Positions 1 through 10,395 of a stretch of DNA of 64,000 nucleotides are shown here, piece by piece. Position 1 is the stretch's first letter; each line of letters starts with the position of its first letter. Below the pieces are notes generated by a model. The model saw nothing but the letters and a program-made list of their open reading frames with translations, made no database searches and had not been told where the DNA came from. The translations under genes were made by a program, and so were the position numbers. Source of the stretch: Pseudofabraea citricarpa (Eukaryota; Ascomycota; Leotiomycetes; Helotiales; Dermateaceae); the NCBI GenBank assembly GCA_029641185.1, contig JAPWGK010000013.1, forward strand, positions 310,001 to 374,000, given 5' to 3'.

Positions 1-200
1 ATACTTCCATGGGTGCGCAATTATTTTCGAGCATGATAATTAAGACAAAATTTCGCAATTTAGCTAATTGAAGAAGTCGATCGCTGCAATCTATCAAGTC
101 GCATTGATCTATGTCTACGGTCTACGTATAATATCTCCGAGATATATCTAAACATGCTGAAGAACTCCACCGCTCCGAAGTGTTGACTTTACCACTTTGA
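1..200. other. 3' flank of the SDR gene; nothing recognised
   Basis: AT-leaning sequence after the stop of the SDR gene that ends at 201 on the minus strand. No coding frame, RNA gene or repeat was recognised. It should hold the 3' UTR and polyadenylation site of that gene. Confidence 0.5.
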
Positions 201-1181
201 TTAAGCCTTTAGTTCTTGCACAAGATTAAATACTGATGGCTGTTTTGGTTCCCAGCCAATAGTGCGGCGGATTCGAGACCCTTTACACCTCATGTTCGTT
301 CCCCAAAGGAGTGCAGCATATGGATGGAATGTCTGCGCTTCTTCGGGTGATATGTGCTCTATCTCGGTCGTTTCAATTAAGCCCCTCTCACGCATTGCCT
401 TAGCCATGACCATGGTGATGTTGATAAAGCCATACTCTTCGGATTCGAGGTAGTAGATCCCCTTGTCGCCCCAGATAGCCTTTCCTCCCTTTGGCTTTAA
501 AGCCTCGTCGACAAAGGTTATCATAGCAGCACTCAGATCCTTAATGTCAATGCTAGCGCATATGGCCTTGCCCTCTCCAACCACAAAAGCCTTCCCACGT
601 TTTGCGATCTCTGCTTGAAGCAACACAAGCTGTATCGTTCTAGTTTTGATAGGGCCCTCTCCTACTCCGTTGATATGAACTGGAAGGAGCAAGGCTGTCT
701 TGACACCATATTGCTTGCCTAGTTTCTGGACAGCTTGGTCCACCTCCGCGTGGAGATGGGTTGCGTCAAGAGTACTAATCTCATCAAAATCCGCAAGGTC
801 GTCGTAGATGCGTGTGGAAGCTTGTCCAAGGCCGGGGGAGCGGTCTAAGATACTTCCAGCACCAGAAATCTGGATGTATGCACCACTCTTATTGCCTTTA
901 GCCATGCCGCTAATAAGTGGCTCAAGGCAGCCCAGATGGTCGCAGTTAGCAGCCTGAACGACGACGTCCGCTTTTTGAGCTTCTTGATAAAGAATCTTAG
1001 AAGACTCAAGATCACCAATAACAGTTTCGGTCAAGGGGAATTTAGCCTTGATCTGCTGTGCTTGATCCTCGTTTCGTACTAAGCCGGCGATTTGGTAGTC
1101 AGGATGCTCTCTGGTAAGATCGCTAAGGAACTGGCCTCCGACATAGCCAGAGATGCCAAGAATGAAGACGCGTGGTGCCAT
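201..1181 (-). CDS. NAD(P)-binding Rossmann-fold protein (extended SDR / epimerase-like)
   Basis: A 326-residue intronless protein. The N-terminus has a beta strand followed by a GISGYVGG glycine-rich loop, the dinucleotide-binding signature of extended/atypical short-chain dehydrogenases and NmrA-like proteins. Downstream, a VVQAAN segment and an ISGAG segment sit where this fold carries its later strands. The substrate cannot be read from sequence. The open frame extends ten residues upstream only from a TTG, so the ATG at 1181 is taken as the start. It diverges from the Zn2Cys6 regulator that begins at 1575, so the two share about 390 bp of promoter and may be co-regulated. NAD(P) binding is secure; whether it is an enzyme or an NmrA-type redox-sensing regulator is open. 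Confidence 0.85.
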   Translation of the reverse strand: MAPRVFILGISGYVGGQFLSDLTREHPDYQIAGLVRNEDQAQQIKAKFPLTETVIGDLESSKILYQEAQKADVVVQAANCDHLGCLEPLISGMAKGNKSGAYIQISGAGSILDRSPGLGQASTRIYDDLADFDEISTLDATHLHAEVDQAVQKLGKQYGVKTALLLPVHINGVGEGPIKTRTIQLVLLQAEIAKRGKAFVVGEGKAICASIDIKDLSAAMITFVDEALKPKGGKAIWGDKGIYYLESEEYGFINITMVMAKAMRERGLIETTEIEHISPEEAQTFHPYAALLWGTNMRCKGSRIRRTIGWEPKQPSVFNLVQELKA

Positions 1182-1574
1182 ATTGAAGAAAGCGGTTGGT
1201 TTCTCGTGCAAATGCTTTCAATTGTTGGTCGTGGGGTTTGAGAATAGCTGTTTGGAAAAGTACCGATGAAGTTGGAATTGCATCATGGATGGAAGTGATG
1301 GCAGCTCTCTTTATATGCACTGCCATAGGAAGTGGGCCTTTGGGTCTTCTATAGCCAGAAGCCGCATTTTCTACGGTCTTACTATCATCTCCACTGCTGT
1401 TCCAGATATTCGTTCCTTCGTTTTGGAACAAGTATCTAGGTACCAGCGTGACGAGCTAGATGGCGAGCTGTGGTGGTGGATGTTTTCCGTTTTGGGATTA
1501 GCTGGCGGAGCGAGCCCGCCACACCGCAACGACAATCCGCCAGCCCGCAAGTCTTCTACATTTCTGCAAGAATA
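1182..1574. promoter_or_regulatory. Divergent promoter between the SDR gene and the Zn2Cys6 regulator
   Basis: A 393-bp spacer between two ATGs pointing away from each other. It must hold both core promoters. A TATA-like TTTATAT lies near 1308. No CGG-n-CCG inverted pair that would be an obvious autoregulatory site was recognised by eye. Confidence 0.5.
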
Positions 1575-3441
1575 ATGGCTTCAGGAAACCCATCGGCCTT
1601 GTTTTCGTGTAGCACATGTCGTATTCGGAAGAGAAAGTGCGACAAAGTGTTGCCAGCATGTACCCTATGTTCCGTGTAAGCAAGCACTTTTGATTGTTTT
1701 CACCATGCGAGGCTCAGCTTGCTGAACGCATCTCAACAGGAAGGGTCTGGTTTGCGACTACAGACTGTCAACTCAGCGTTCTCATCAGCTAGCACTGTTA
1801 CGCCATCAGAACGTCTTCCCACAGACCAGTGCTATGTTACCGATGCCGCATTCAAGTGCTTCATCCGGGACAACAGTTACCAAGGAGGCATTCCCGTGGC
1901 TGCAGTCCGAGTTACCTTCTTCTGTGGGGTTTCCAGCAGTTATATTCATGGACTCTAAGCTTGCGACACAGCATCACGTTGAAATACCGAAGACCAATCT
2001 TCCAATACCAAGTTACGTGGATGTTTTAGTGGGCCAGATTTTACGTCGGCAAGACACAGTTCTACGCTATTTCAGTACCGTTCATGAATGGATGCCGATA
2101 GTATCAAAGAAACGTTTCTACGAGAAAGTGAATCCCTTTAACTTTCCGAAGGCTGACTATTCTTTCCTCGTCCTTTGTATGGACCTTATCACATCGCTTC
2201 CCAACTCGGAGTCACCAAATCCACGATCTCCTAAGTATATAACTGCAAAACGATATCAGCTGGAGCTGGAGATGTCCGGGGCTCTATCAATTCAGGGGTT
2301 ACAAGCTAGTATTTTGATTGCCCTCTATGAGTTAGGCCATGCTATTTATCCTCCGGCTTTCATCTCGGTCGCCACTTGTGCCAGGTATGGTTCCGCACTC
2401 GGAGTTGATTGGAAGGTATCTTCACCTTGGAAAATGCCCTTTTCTTGGATCGACGCTGAAGAAAAAAATCGAGCTTGGTGGGCGGTGATAACTCTGGACC
2501 GGTGGGGTCTCTTTGTGATGATTTACATAGCGAGTAATCAGATTCTAATTGCCTTTTAGTATTGCATGCATCGGTTGTCCAGAACGGCATCCAATTATCC
2601 CAGATCCCGAGTCACATATCTTTGTGCCTTCGGACACTAGATCTTGGGACGAAGGAGTAAGGTCTGATTTTGCTTGAGCGCATGACAGGCTAATTCTGTT
2701 AGATGACCCCTGTGCCCCCAATGCACATTGTATCAACTCCATCAGTGCAATGGAATGAGATCGGACCTCCCGGGCTTATAGCACAAGCAACAAGGCTTCT
2801 CAGCCAAGTCCTGCGTCATGTCTCGCAAGAGGGTGGTCTAGACGAAGAAGAAGCTATCCTAATCGACAACACATTGAAAGCTTTACTAAAACTCCTTGAA
2901 ACTCTAGAAGATTCTCAGGGGATATACATGCTAAATCAGCAGTCTATCTGTGACTCGTGAGCATCGCATAGCAAATATTATACTCCTTTCGATCCTGACA
3001 TGTACAGCGCACTGATGATTCTTCACGAAGCCCACGCAACTACGATCCCAATGACGAAGATCGGTACATACTTTGAGAATATGCATCAAGCACAGTATGT
3101 CACTTCATGCATAGAAAAGTCAATGGCAGATGGATCGGGGACTATGGAGCAACAGGCTGTTACAGAATGCATAGAATCGGCGTCTCCTTTCGTGTCGATA
3201 TTAATGTATCAAGTCGCTTGCGCAAATCTACGATTTCACCAGAAATGTCCAACGGCTGAGACTTTGAAGGCTTTTGAGATGATGAAAAGCGCTCTAGTTA
3301 GGCTTGAAGCAAGATGGAAAAGCGCCAGTAAGCCACCTCTTGACTGTGTTACACATGATTGATGAATACTGTGGCTAAAAGAATTTAGGGGCTTTTCTTA
3401 AGATGCTGGAAGTTCGAGAGAATGCTATAGGTATTAGATGA
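1575..3441 (+). CDS. Zn(2)-Cys(6) fungal transcription factor (six exons)
   Basis: Spliced model: exons 1575-1675, 1740-2501, 2560-2656, 2703-2956, 3008-3327 and 3389-3441, giving 528 residues in frame. Five cysteines of the binuclear zinc cluster lie in exon 1 and the sixth is supplied by exon 2, completing C-x2-C-x6-C-x6-C-x2-C-x6-C at the very N-terminus. The middle region matches the fungal-specific transcription factor domain: an ExxRAWW-like stretch, then LDR joined by splicing to IACIGCPERHP, and a WNEIGP...LLSQVLRHV helix. No linker coiled coil is obvious after the cluster. It should be a nuclear DNA-binding regulator. Introns are 46-64 nt; the 5' splice site at 2502 (GTGGGG) is weaker than the others. 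Divergent from the SDR gene, a natural candidate target. No specific orthologue is recognised. Confidence 0.87.
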
Positions 3442-3626
3442 TCTTTTTATATATAGAATAGCTACTTTATCTATTGATTGAGGCCCTATTTAGAGACAGC
3501 AATCATGGTCGTCACAATCTAGTTGCTAACCGTTAGTCGAGTACCCCAAATATATCTCACTTTCACAACATCACAACCTTCAACCCCTGCCACTCCGCGT
3601 TGATGACTTGACTTGATTCTTTCTCG

Positions 3627-3738
3627 GTAAGTAGTGAGAATGGCGGATTCCTATATCCATCGCCTGTTCCAGGCACCTTTTCTTAGAGCACAATCCCCTG
3701 CTTCTACCCAGTCCCGCATTCTAACAACCTGATTACAG
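3627..3738 (+). other. Probable 5' UTR intron of the coiled-coil protein gene
   Basis: A GTAAGT donor at 3627 and a CTAAC branch-like site ending in ACAG at 3738 lie upstream of the ATG at 3798, with no coding frame between. This is read as a 112-nt leader intron. The rest of the 3442-3797 gap is the 3' flank of the regulator and the leader. Confidence 0.5.
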
Positions 3739-3797
3739 TCAGGTCTCAACTCACCTACCTCACAATAAGCTCCTCCGCATTTGAGCAATCTGTCAAG

Positions 3798-4480
3798 ATG
3801 AGCCGAAAGCAAGGCACGCACACAGGCGAGAATGGATCCAAGTTAGATCTGGTGCTAGAGTGGGAAGCCCACATGGAAGACTCACTCACGAACATCCAAG
3901 GCGAACTACGCAGCTCACTCAAGCGACTCAAGAAAGCTCTCAAGGAGTCCGACGCGTCCGGCTACAGAAACAGCGAGCTGGTGCGGGAGAAGGAGGAGGA
4001 GATCGAGGCGCTCACGCAAGAGAACCTGCAGAAGGACGAGCTCATCGCGCGATTGCAAACCGAGAACGCCCGGCTGCAGGCCGATGTGCGGGCCCTGCGC
4101 AAGCAGAACCATAAGCAGCAGGCTCAGATCGATAGCTTGAACTCCAAGTTCGCCGACTTCGAGAAGCGCATGCAGCTAGATCGCGGTCAGGTGTTGGATC
4201 GTGCACGCTCTCTCCTCCAGAACTCGAGTTTGAGACGTGCTTCTGATCTTGATGAAGATCCTGATCCTGATGGTGAGCATTATGGACAAACCTGGGTTAG
4301 GCCTGTAAGTCAGCATCGAGAGTTCGTCTTGCATGATGACATGTGCTGACATCTTATCTAGACTATTGTCAGAAGCCACGTCAGACGAGGTGTAGGTCCT
4401 TCGCATTTCTACTGCTTCTTTCCCCCCGGAAGGCATGTTGACTAATTGAACACCAGCACTGGCGAAATCGACCTTATTGA
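3798..4480 (+). CDS. Small coiled-coil protein, function unknown
   Basis: Three exons (3798-4304, 4362-4391, 4457-4480) encode about 186 residues. Residues 40-130 are rich in Glu, Lys, Leu and Gln with heptad spacing and no proline, so a long helix or coiled coil is expected. The N-terminal segment has a Trp-Glu-Ala-His patch, and the tail is acidic (DEDPDPDGE). No signal peptide or membrane segment is seen. The second intron has a clear GACTAAT branch site before CACCAG. If it were not spliced the frame would still stop soon, so only the last residues are uncertain. No family was recognised; a structural or scaffold role is possible but not shown. Confidence 0.72.
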
Positions 4481-5631
4481 TCAACTTTTATGTTCTGCTC
4501 CAATACCAACAACTGCACCGAAGCTCGCTATCTCCATTTGCTTTTCTTGTTTTACCTCTGGCAGTCAGCCGTAAGGGAACCGGATACGCCAGCTGCTTTC
4601 TTTCCTCTCCTTTCTAGTAGACATTTCACTCGGGCAAGGGAAGCGAGAGAGGGGGGGGAAAGAAGAACCTTCTCAGATGGATTTGTCCCTTTGAGGGTCA
4701 ATTTCTTTATTTGGGCTCAATGATTGATGGATCGACACATTCTCGCACGCACAGCTTAAGTTGGGAGTATCGCTGAGGACCCGTGATGCCGTTCGTGGTG
4801 CTGGAGATATCACTCGACAAAGGAGAGATACGTACATAAAATTGAATGCAATGCAAAGTTTTTGCTTTGTAGCTGACGTTGCCTTGATGGAAGTGACTAA
4901 ATAACCCGAATGACAGATGAATTAATCAGGAGGTGCGACTAAGCGAGCCAGCTAAAATGGTCGCTAAACTGCGACACTGCGACAGAACAACCTGTTCATA
5001 GCTAACGCATTTCTAAAAGTCCACTTCTGTTCCTTGACAGCACAGCCATGTTATATCTCAGAAGGAAGGTCATCATCGTTGCACCCAAACCACTCCCAAG
5101 CTGAAGATTTTCTCCTTCTACAAACCGACCTAGGTCCGCATGCCCATATCCAACCTAGCCAGCCAGCTAGCTAGCTATTCGCATCGGGGTTTCAGTGCTG
5201 TGAATTTCGGTACTGATGAGTTGGCGGTTAGATGGATATTTGGTCTATCTTGGGTGATTGGAAATTTTCTAGTTGGTAAATGAACAGGAGCAGAAATGCA
5301 GAGAGAGTAGGAGAATATGTAGATGGGTACTTAGGTAGTTTCGAAGGGCTTAGGACTACAAAGGTATTAATTAGTAGGCTGAGACGAGACAAATAAATAG
5401 GATAGCCAAGTCTGATTATGGTTAGTGGTGTGGAATTTTCTGGGCAGAACAAGGCAGGTAGAGCATAGTCCATTTTTGAAAGGTGTTTGCTCAATCAGGT
5501 CTAATTGGATTCTTAATATTTGCTACAATGTGAATGGTAGGAGTATTGATACAAAGTTAGACCTGTAGTCTGCTAACCTAGTATCTCCACTTCAAGCTCC
5601 CCATTTCCAGGGACTGAAGATTTTTCGTAAC
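4481..5631. other. Intergenic spacer between convergent genes
   Basis: The coiled-coil gene and the lactonase-like gene converge here, so the space holds two 3' UTRs. Only short, compositionally poor frames occur. A GCTAGCTAGCTA stretch near 5165-5176 is the only repeat noted. No gene is supported. Confidence 0.5.
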
Positions 5632-6874
5632 TCAAGAATACCACACAGCATTAGCACAGCACCCTCCATCAGCAAGATCGAGGTGTGCCACGACATTCGC
5701 AGCAGTCCCATCATCAGCCAATTCCCAAATTTCGACAAATCCCGTGTCACTATCTGTCAAAGCGACGAACTTGTCAGTAAAGTCGCTCGGTGTGACAGCA
5801 TTAGCAGAACCACCACTGGAAGTGGTTGCGTTGAGGAAGAGCTGTGAGATGATTTCTCCCGATGAAGAGAGTGAGAAGGCGGATATATAGCCAGTGCTAG
5901 ATGTATTGCGAGCTCGCGAGGTCGCCCATAGATAGTTGGTGCTATAGGAGAGTGCAACCTCGTCAGACCAGAAGTCGGAATCTGCTAGTCCTATTTGGAA
6001 ATCAGTTAATATTCTCCGGAAGATGGGAAATAATGCTTACCGTCAGGAATGAGTGGGTAAGTAACGTTTTGGAAAGAAGGGATTCCAGTCGTAGTGTCAA
6101 TGGTGTATTGTGCCACTTCATTAGAACCCTCAAGAACCACGTAAAGAAACTCGCCAGAAGGATGGACGGCTACATGCCGAGGATCAGATCCGGTCGAGGG
6201 GCCACTAATACTCGATACCAAGGTAATCTCGCCAGTAGTGTTATCGATGCTGTGTGTCCAGAGAGCATTGCCTGAATCATCGGCCGAGTAGATGAATGAA
6301 TTTGTAGCATCGATGGCTAGTCCGTGAACACTAGAAGTCGAACCGTACGTAAAATTCTGAATAGTGCCCGACAACGCTCCATTCTCATCGACTGACATTA
6401 CACTGCCACAGTTTGCAGAACCTGAACCTGAACCAGATCCAAATGGTACTCCATAAACCGCGTATGGAGGTTCGACAGCTGCAACCACATAGATTGCCCT
6501 GGCAGTGCTACAATTACCTCCAAGGGCTACAGTCGAATCATAAACTATATCCGTGGAATTATTCAAGGAATAGCTAACAAACGATGGTGCAGTGGAAGTG
6601 AAAGAGGTGCCATAGAGATTCTTCTTGTCGTGCTGGGAGCAAATGTCAGTTTAACGCTTTCAACAAGGACTTGGGGACGTACACTCAATGCGATCCACGA
6701 AGAGGCTGCAGCTACCGAGGAGTTTGCCACGAGATCCAAAGTCAATGCCTCATCATCAAATTCCAGTGTATAGAGAACCTCGGTGCTAAAGGTCCCCACA
6801 ATCAAGCTATGAAGCTCAGCAGTAACAGAGCTTGCCAGGCCTAAAAGGGCCAAAGATGCAATAGACGAACGCAT
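5632..6874 (-). CDS. Secreted seven-bladed lactonase-family protein (carboxy-cis,cis-muconate cyclase-like)
   Basis: Three exons on the minus strand (6874-6683, 6632-6041, 5990-5632) give 380 residues. Residues 1-19 form a signal peptide (MRSSIASLALLGLASSVTA). The rest is a beta-propeller of the lactonase family, with a SVHGLAID blade and DPRHVAVHPSGEFLYVV. These resemble the positions of the His, Arg and Glu proposed for the active site of fungal 3-carboxymuconate cyclase in the protocatechuate branch of the beta-ketoadipate pathway. NCS and NNS/NNT sequons suggest glycosylation. The classical enzyme is cytosolic, so the leader is unusual. It may instead act on an extracellular lactone or aromatic breakdown product. 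Start chosen at the ATG that begins the signal peptide, not an upstream in-frame codon. No other pathway gene lies nearby. Confidence 0.85.
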
Positions 6875-7729
6875 GACTGAGTGAGGGAAAGAAAGAGAGA
6901 ATGAATGAATAAAGAACGATGAATTCAGGGACAAAAAAGCTCCTACAGAAACAGGAACAAGAAAAGAAACAAGCCTTCGTTCTGTACTTATACTGTGGGG
7001 AGATTCTCCATCAACCTCCGCCGGCAGTTGTTCTTGGCAAGAAGAATTCCCCGAACGCGCGGTGCCTACAAAAGGTATGTGATTGGATGATCATCTGTTT
7101 CGAAACGATTGCAAGAACATGGCGATTGCAAGGCTTGTTGAAGTTCTGACGAAGCGCGGCTTTGCACAATGTGGAGAAAAAGAACGCGTACTCCCGGAAG
7201 ACAAATCCTCCAAGAAGAGGTTGCGGCCAATTGTATTGTCTTGATTACGTGGCCATGCTGGTGAGAGTTCTCCCTGAGCAGAATATAACTCACTCTGAAG
7301 TCAGTACTCCACAAAGCTCCTGACCTCAGATGAGCATTGTCGATGAGCCACCAGGGGGCAATCTCGTCATTTGCCAGGTCAAAGCATGTTGTGCCAGTGC
7401 TTTATGCGTCCACAAAATACCGTGGGGCCGAAGTCTAGTCGCTGCCGTATTGATTGCGACATAGACCCGATGCGAGAACGATAATTACAAAGTGATTGAA
7501 CATGTTCGTAGTGAAAGGCGAGAGAAAGTTGAAAGTGCTAGAACGTTGACCAGAAGTCACGAGTAGTTGTGCTTGTGCCCCTCGGCACCGACGCCGACGC
7601 ATTGCTTTAGCGAAGACAATTGAACCCCACCATGCCCCTCAGGTAACAACCTCAAAGCTGCAGACAGCAACAACATCTGAAGTCCCAACAAGCTTCTACC
7701 TCTCCAACGCCAGTTGACTACTTCTCAAG
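6875..7729. promoter_or_regulatory. Divergent promoter region between the lactonase-like gene and HEM3
   Basis: An 855-bp spacer between two oppositely directed start codons. It contains no credible gene. It should carry both promoters; the last 100 bp before 7730 are C/A-rich, as is common in fungal leaders. Confidence 0.5.
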
Positions 7730-8815
7730 ATGGCGACCCACGAGCAACTCGACTCGACCTCCTCCCGTTCTCCCCTCGATCCTACGACGAGCATCCCAGA
7801 AAAATCAGGCGGTGCTTCAACTACTACCATCCACATCGGTACCCGCAAGTCATTGCTCGCCCTCAAGCAGACCGATATTGTTCACAAAGCTCTGCAGAAA
7901 GCATTCCCCGGGTACGAATATGAGATCCATGCAATGAGTACCATGGGTGACAAGAATCAAGTTACTGCATTGCATGATTTTGGCGCAAAGAGTTTATGGA
8001 CCCATGAGCTTGAGGCTGGTTTGTTGGAGAAGAGACTCGATATTATTGTGCACAGCTTAAAGGATATGCCCACCCAGCTACCCGAGGGATGTACAATTGG
8101 CTGCATCATGTCAAGGGAGGACCCAAGAGATGCAGTCATCATGAAGAAAGGACTAGATTACAAGAGCCTTGCAGAACTACCGAAGGGAGCAATCATCGGC
8201 ACCAGTAGTGTCAGAAGAAGCGCGCAGTTGAAGAAAGCATACCCAGGATTGGAGTTCAGAAATGTCAGAGGGAATTTGGGAACGAGACTTGGAAAGCTGG
8301 ACTCCGATGACGGAGAGGACTTTTCGTGCTTGATATTGGCTGCTGCTGGTATAGTAAGACTAGATCTTGGGGATCGTATCACGCAGTACCTGGATTCAAA
8401 GACACCCGGCGGAGGAATATTACATGCAGTTGGTCAGGGAGCTCTGGGTATTGAGATCCGTGATGGCGACGAGAGAGTTGCTGGCTTATTGAAGGGATTG
8501 ATCGATGAAGACGCATGGTTAGCCTGCACATCCGAAAGAAGCTTGATGCGCACACTTGAGGGAGGCTGCAGCGTACCCATTGGGGTTGAGACTGAATGGC
8601 TCGAGAAAGGCAAGCTGTTGATGAAGGCGATTGTTGTTAGTCTTGACGGGACAGAATGCGTGGAGACCCAAAGATTGGACGAGGTCCTCACGACAAAGGA
8701 TGCCGATGAGTTCGGTTGGAAGCTTGCTCAAGATCTCGTGGAGAAAGGGGCAGGCAAGATTCTGGAAGCTATTAATCTCAATAGGCCCGTCATCGAGGCA
8801 GCTGGTGGAGCATGA
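7730..8815 (+). CDS. HEM3: Porphobilinogen deaminase (hydroxymethylbilane synthase)
   Basis: Intronless, 361 residues. It polymerises four porphobilinogens into hydroxymethylbilane, the third step of heme synthesis, in the cytosol. Family signatures run in order: IGTRKSLLALKQ near residue 36, HSLKDMPT at 108-115, GTSSVRRSAQL at 157-167, NVRGNLGTRL at 178-187, GQGALGIE at 235-242 and EGGCSVPIG, whose Cys280 is the dipyrromethane cofactor attachment site. All domains are present and the length is normal for fungi. The first 30 residues are low in complexity and precede the conserved domain. The neighbouring H-protein gene converges with it, with only 186 bp between stops. Confidence 0.96.
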   Translation: MATHEQLDSTSSRSPLDPTTSIPEKSGGASTTTIHIGTRKSLLALKQTDIVHKALQKAFPGYEYEIHAMSTMGDKNQVTALHDFGAKSLWTHELEAGLLEKRLDIIVHSLKDMPTQLPEGCTIGCIMSREDPRDAVIMKKGLDYKSLAELPKGAIIGTSSVRRSAQLKKAYPGLEFRNVRGNLGTRLGKLDSDDGEDFSCLILAAAGIVRLDLGDRITQYLDSKTPGGGILHAVGQGALGIEIRDGDERVAGLLKGLIDEDAWLACTSERSLMRTLEGGCSVPIGVETEWLEKGKLLMKAIVVSLDGTECVETQRLDEVLTTKDADEFGWKLAQDLVEKGAGKILEAINLNRPVIEAAGGA

Positions 8816-9001
8816 CGCATTGCTTCTTTATTGTATTCCCACAAAGGAAAGGGATAGAATGGCCGGCGTGGTAAAACTTGCTATGGGAAAGGTTTCATCC
8901 ATCTTCGCTCTTCCATACTCCCAAAAAGCATATCCACATACCACTAACGCCTCCGGTTGAACGGTTTTATATGTGCGATGGTAATCTTCCACTCCGGATC
9001 C

Positions 9002-9571
9002 TTATTCCTCTGTAAATTCCTTGTACTCTGCCGCGCTCATCAAGCCCTCCAAGTCCTTGACACCAACTTCTCCTACCTCGACCTTGGCAACCCAACCCCC
9101 AGCAGCAGATCCATCCTCTGGTCCCTTGTTGATAGTTCCTGGCTTCTCTTCCAGCAGGTCGTTGACGGCGGTGATTGTGCAGCTGATAGGAGAGTTGATG
9201 TCTGAAGCCGACTTTACGGATTCGACAGCACCAATTGAGTCTCCCGCCGCAACCTCCATGGGAACAGTGGGGAGCTCGACGTAGACAACGTCTCCAAGAG
9301 CATGGGCAGCGTAGTCGGAGATACCGATGGTGCCGGTCGTCTTGTCGTCGGATAGCTCAACCCATTCGTGGTCCTTTGTGTACTTCTTTTCGTATGCTGT
9401 GCAAGTTTAGTCGGGTTATCAGGCCATGGGCAGAAGATTTGTCTTACCCGTCCTGGATGCAGAGAATGTTCTGACAGCGGAAGTGGCGGCGCGCCATGAA
9501 GCAGCACTCGTGCTGGGTCTTGCGACAAATCTCGAGGCCACTGGCCGTAGGGTTCGTGCAATTGAAGCCAT
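9002..9571 (-). CDS. GCV3: Glycine cleavage system H protein, mitochondrial
   Basis: Two exons (9571-9448 and 9396-9002) give 172 residues. The first exon encodes an Arg/Ser/Ala-rich amphipathic mitochondrial presequence ending in a TFSASRT-like cleavage region. The mature part begins KKYTKDHEWVEL and carries the lipoyl-binding motif ESVKSASDI, with lipoyl Lys103. The lipoyl arm shuttles the aminomethyl group between the P, T and L proteins of glycine decarboxylase in the matrix, and in fungi H protein also feeds lipoylation of other dehydrogenases. Length and domain are complete. The ATG at 9571 is the only in-frame start giving a presequence. Confidence 0.96.
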
Positions 9572-10395
9572 TATAGTTGATGATATCGTGGATGTCTTGG
9601 GAATCGTCCCAAAATTCGCGGACGGCAGCTATCAAGTTTCTGCTTAGGTAACGCAGGGCCGAGTCGGCTTCCCACAGGATTCGATGATTCGATGATTCGA
9701 TTCCAGTGGCTGTAGACAGACGGGCGGCGGAATTGCGGCCAGCCAATCAACACGTAGACATGGGTGCCAGGTCGTGAGATGTGAGGATTAGTTGGTTTGG
9801 CTGATATCCAGCCTGATAATGACAACAAACACCCCTCCTCAATAATCTCAATCTCAAAAACGATATCGACTTTCAATGCGCCAGACGTGCTTTTAGTGAA
9901 TCGCCCATCCTTGGTTACTCTCGCGCTTTCCGGTCCCTTCGTGCCCTTTGCCCCCTTTGGCACTTTCTCTGTACTGTACATTTCGTCATTCCACCTGCGA
10001 TCGCTACGCGTACCTAGTTTAAGCGCCAATTTTGAGGAACGGGTGCAAGCACAAGCACAAGCACAAGCACGCGCTGCCGACTCCAGGGGCCCCCTCGATC
10101 AGATCTCCGAATAACCTCAAATCCCCGGAATCCCACAGAGCCAGCGTCCAGGACTCTCCGTCTTCTTTGAGCTCACTTGTGTCCCACCGCTCTGCGCACC
10201 CACTCGTTCTCAGCCCCATGCAAGTATCAACAACGCAGTGTTGATTCGACCGCTCTTCAGCCCTATCATTGCATTACATACCTCGATCCTTCCAAACCTT
10301 GTAGCAGCTTCAGGTACCCGAGCACAACCGGCAACCTGGATTCTTCCACACTGTCAGCGGGCTCACCAGTCCAATTCCACGACGCTGTAGCAACC
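9572..10395. promoter_or_regulatory. Divergent promoters of the H-protein and Spg1 genes
   Basis: An 824-bp spacer between start codons. It holds a short GATTCGAT direct repeat (about 9678-9703) and a hexamer repeat, (CAAGCA)4, at about 10046-10070. The last 200 bp are C-rich leader. A frame opens from 10177 in phase with Spg1, but its extra 73 residues look like translated UTR. Confidence 0.5.

Noticed and set aside
201..1211. Ten-residue N-terminal extension of the SDR protein
   Set aside because: The frame opens with TTG (minus strand at 1211); the glycine loop sits at the right distance from the ATG at 1181.
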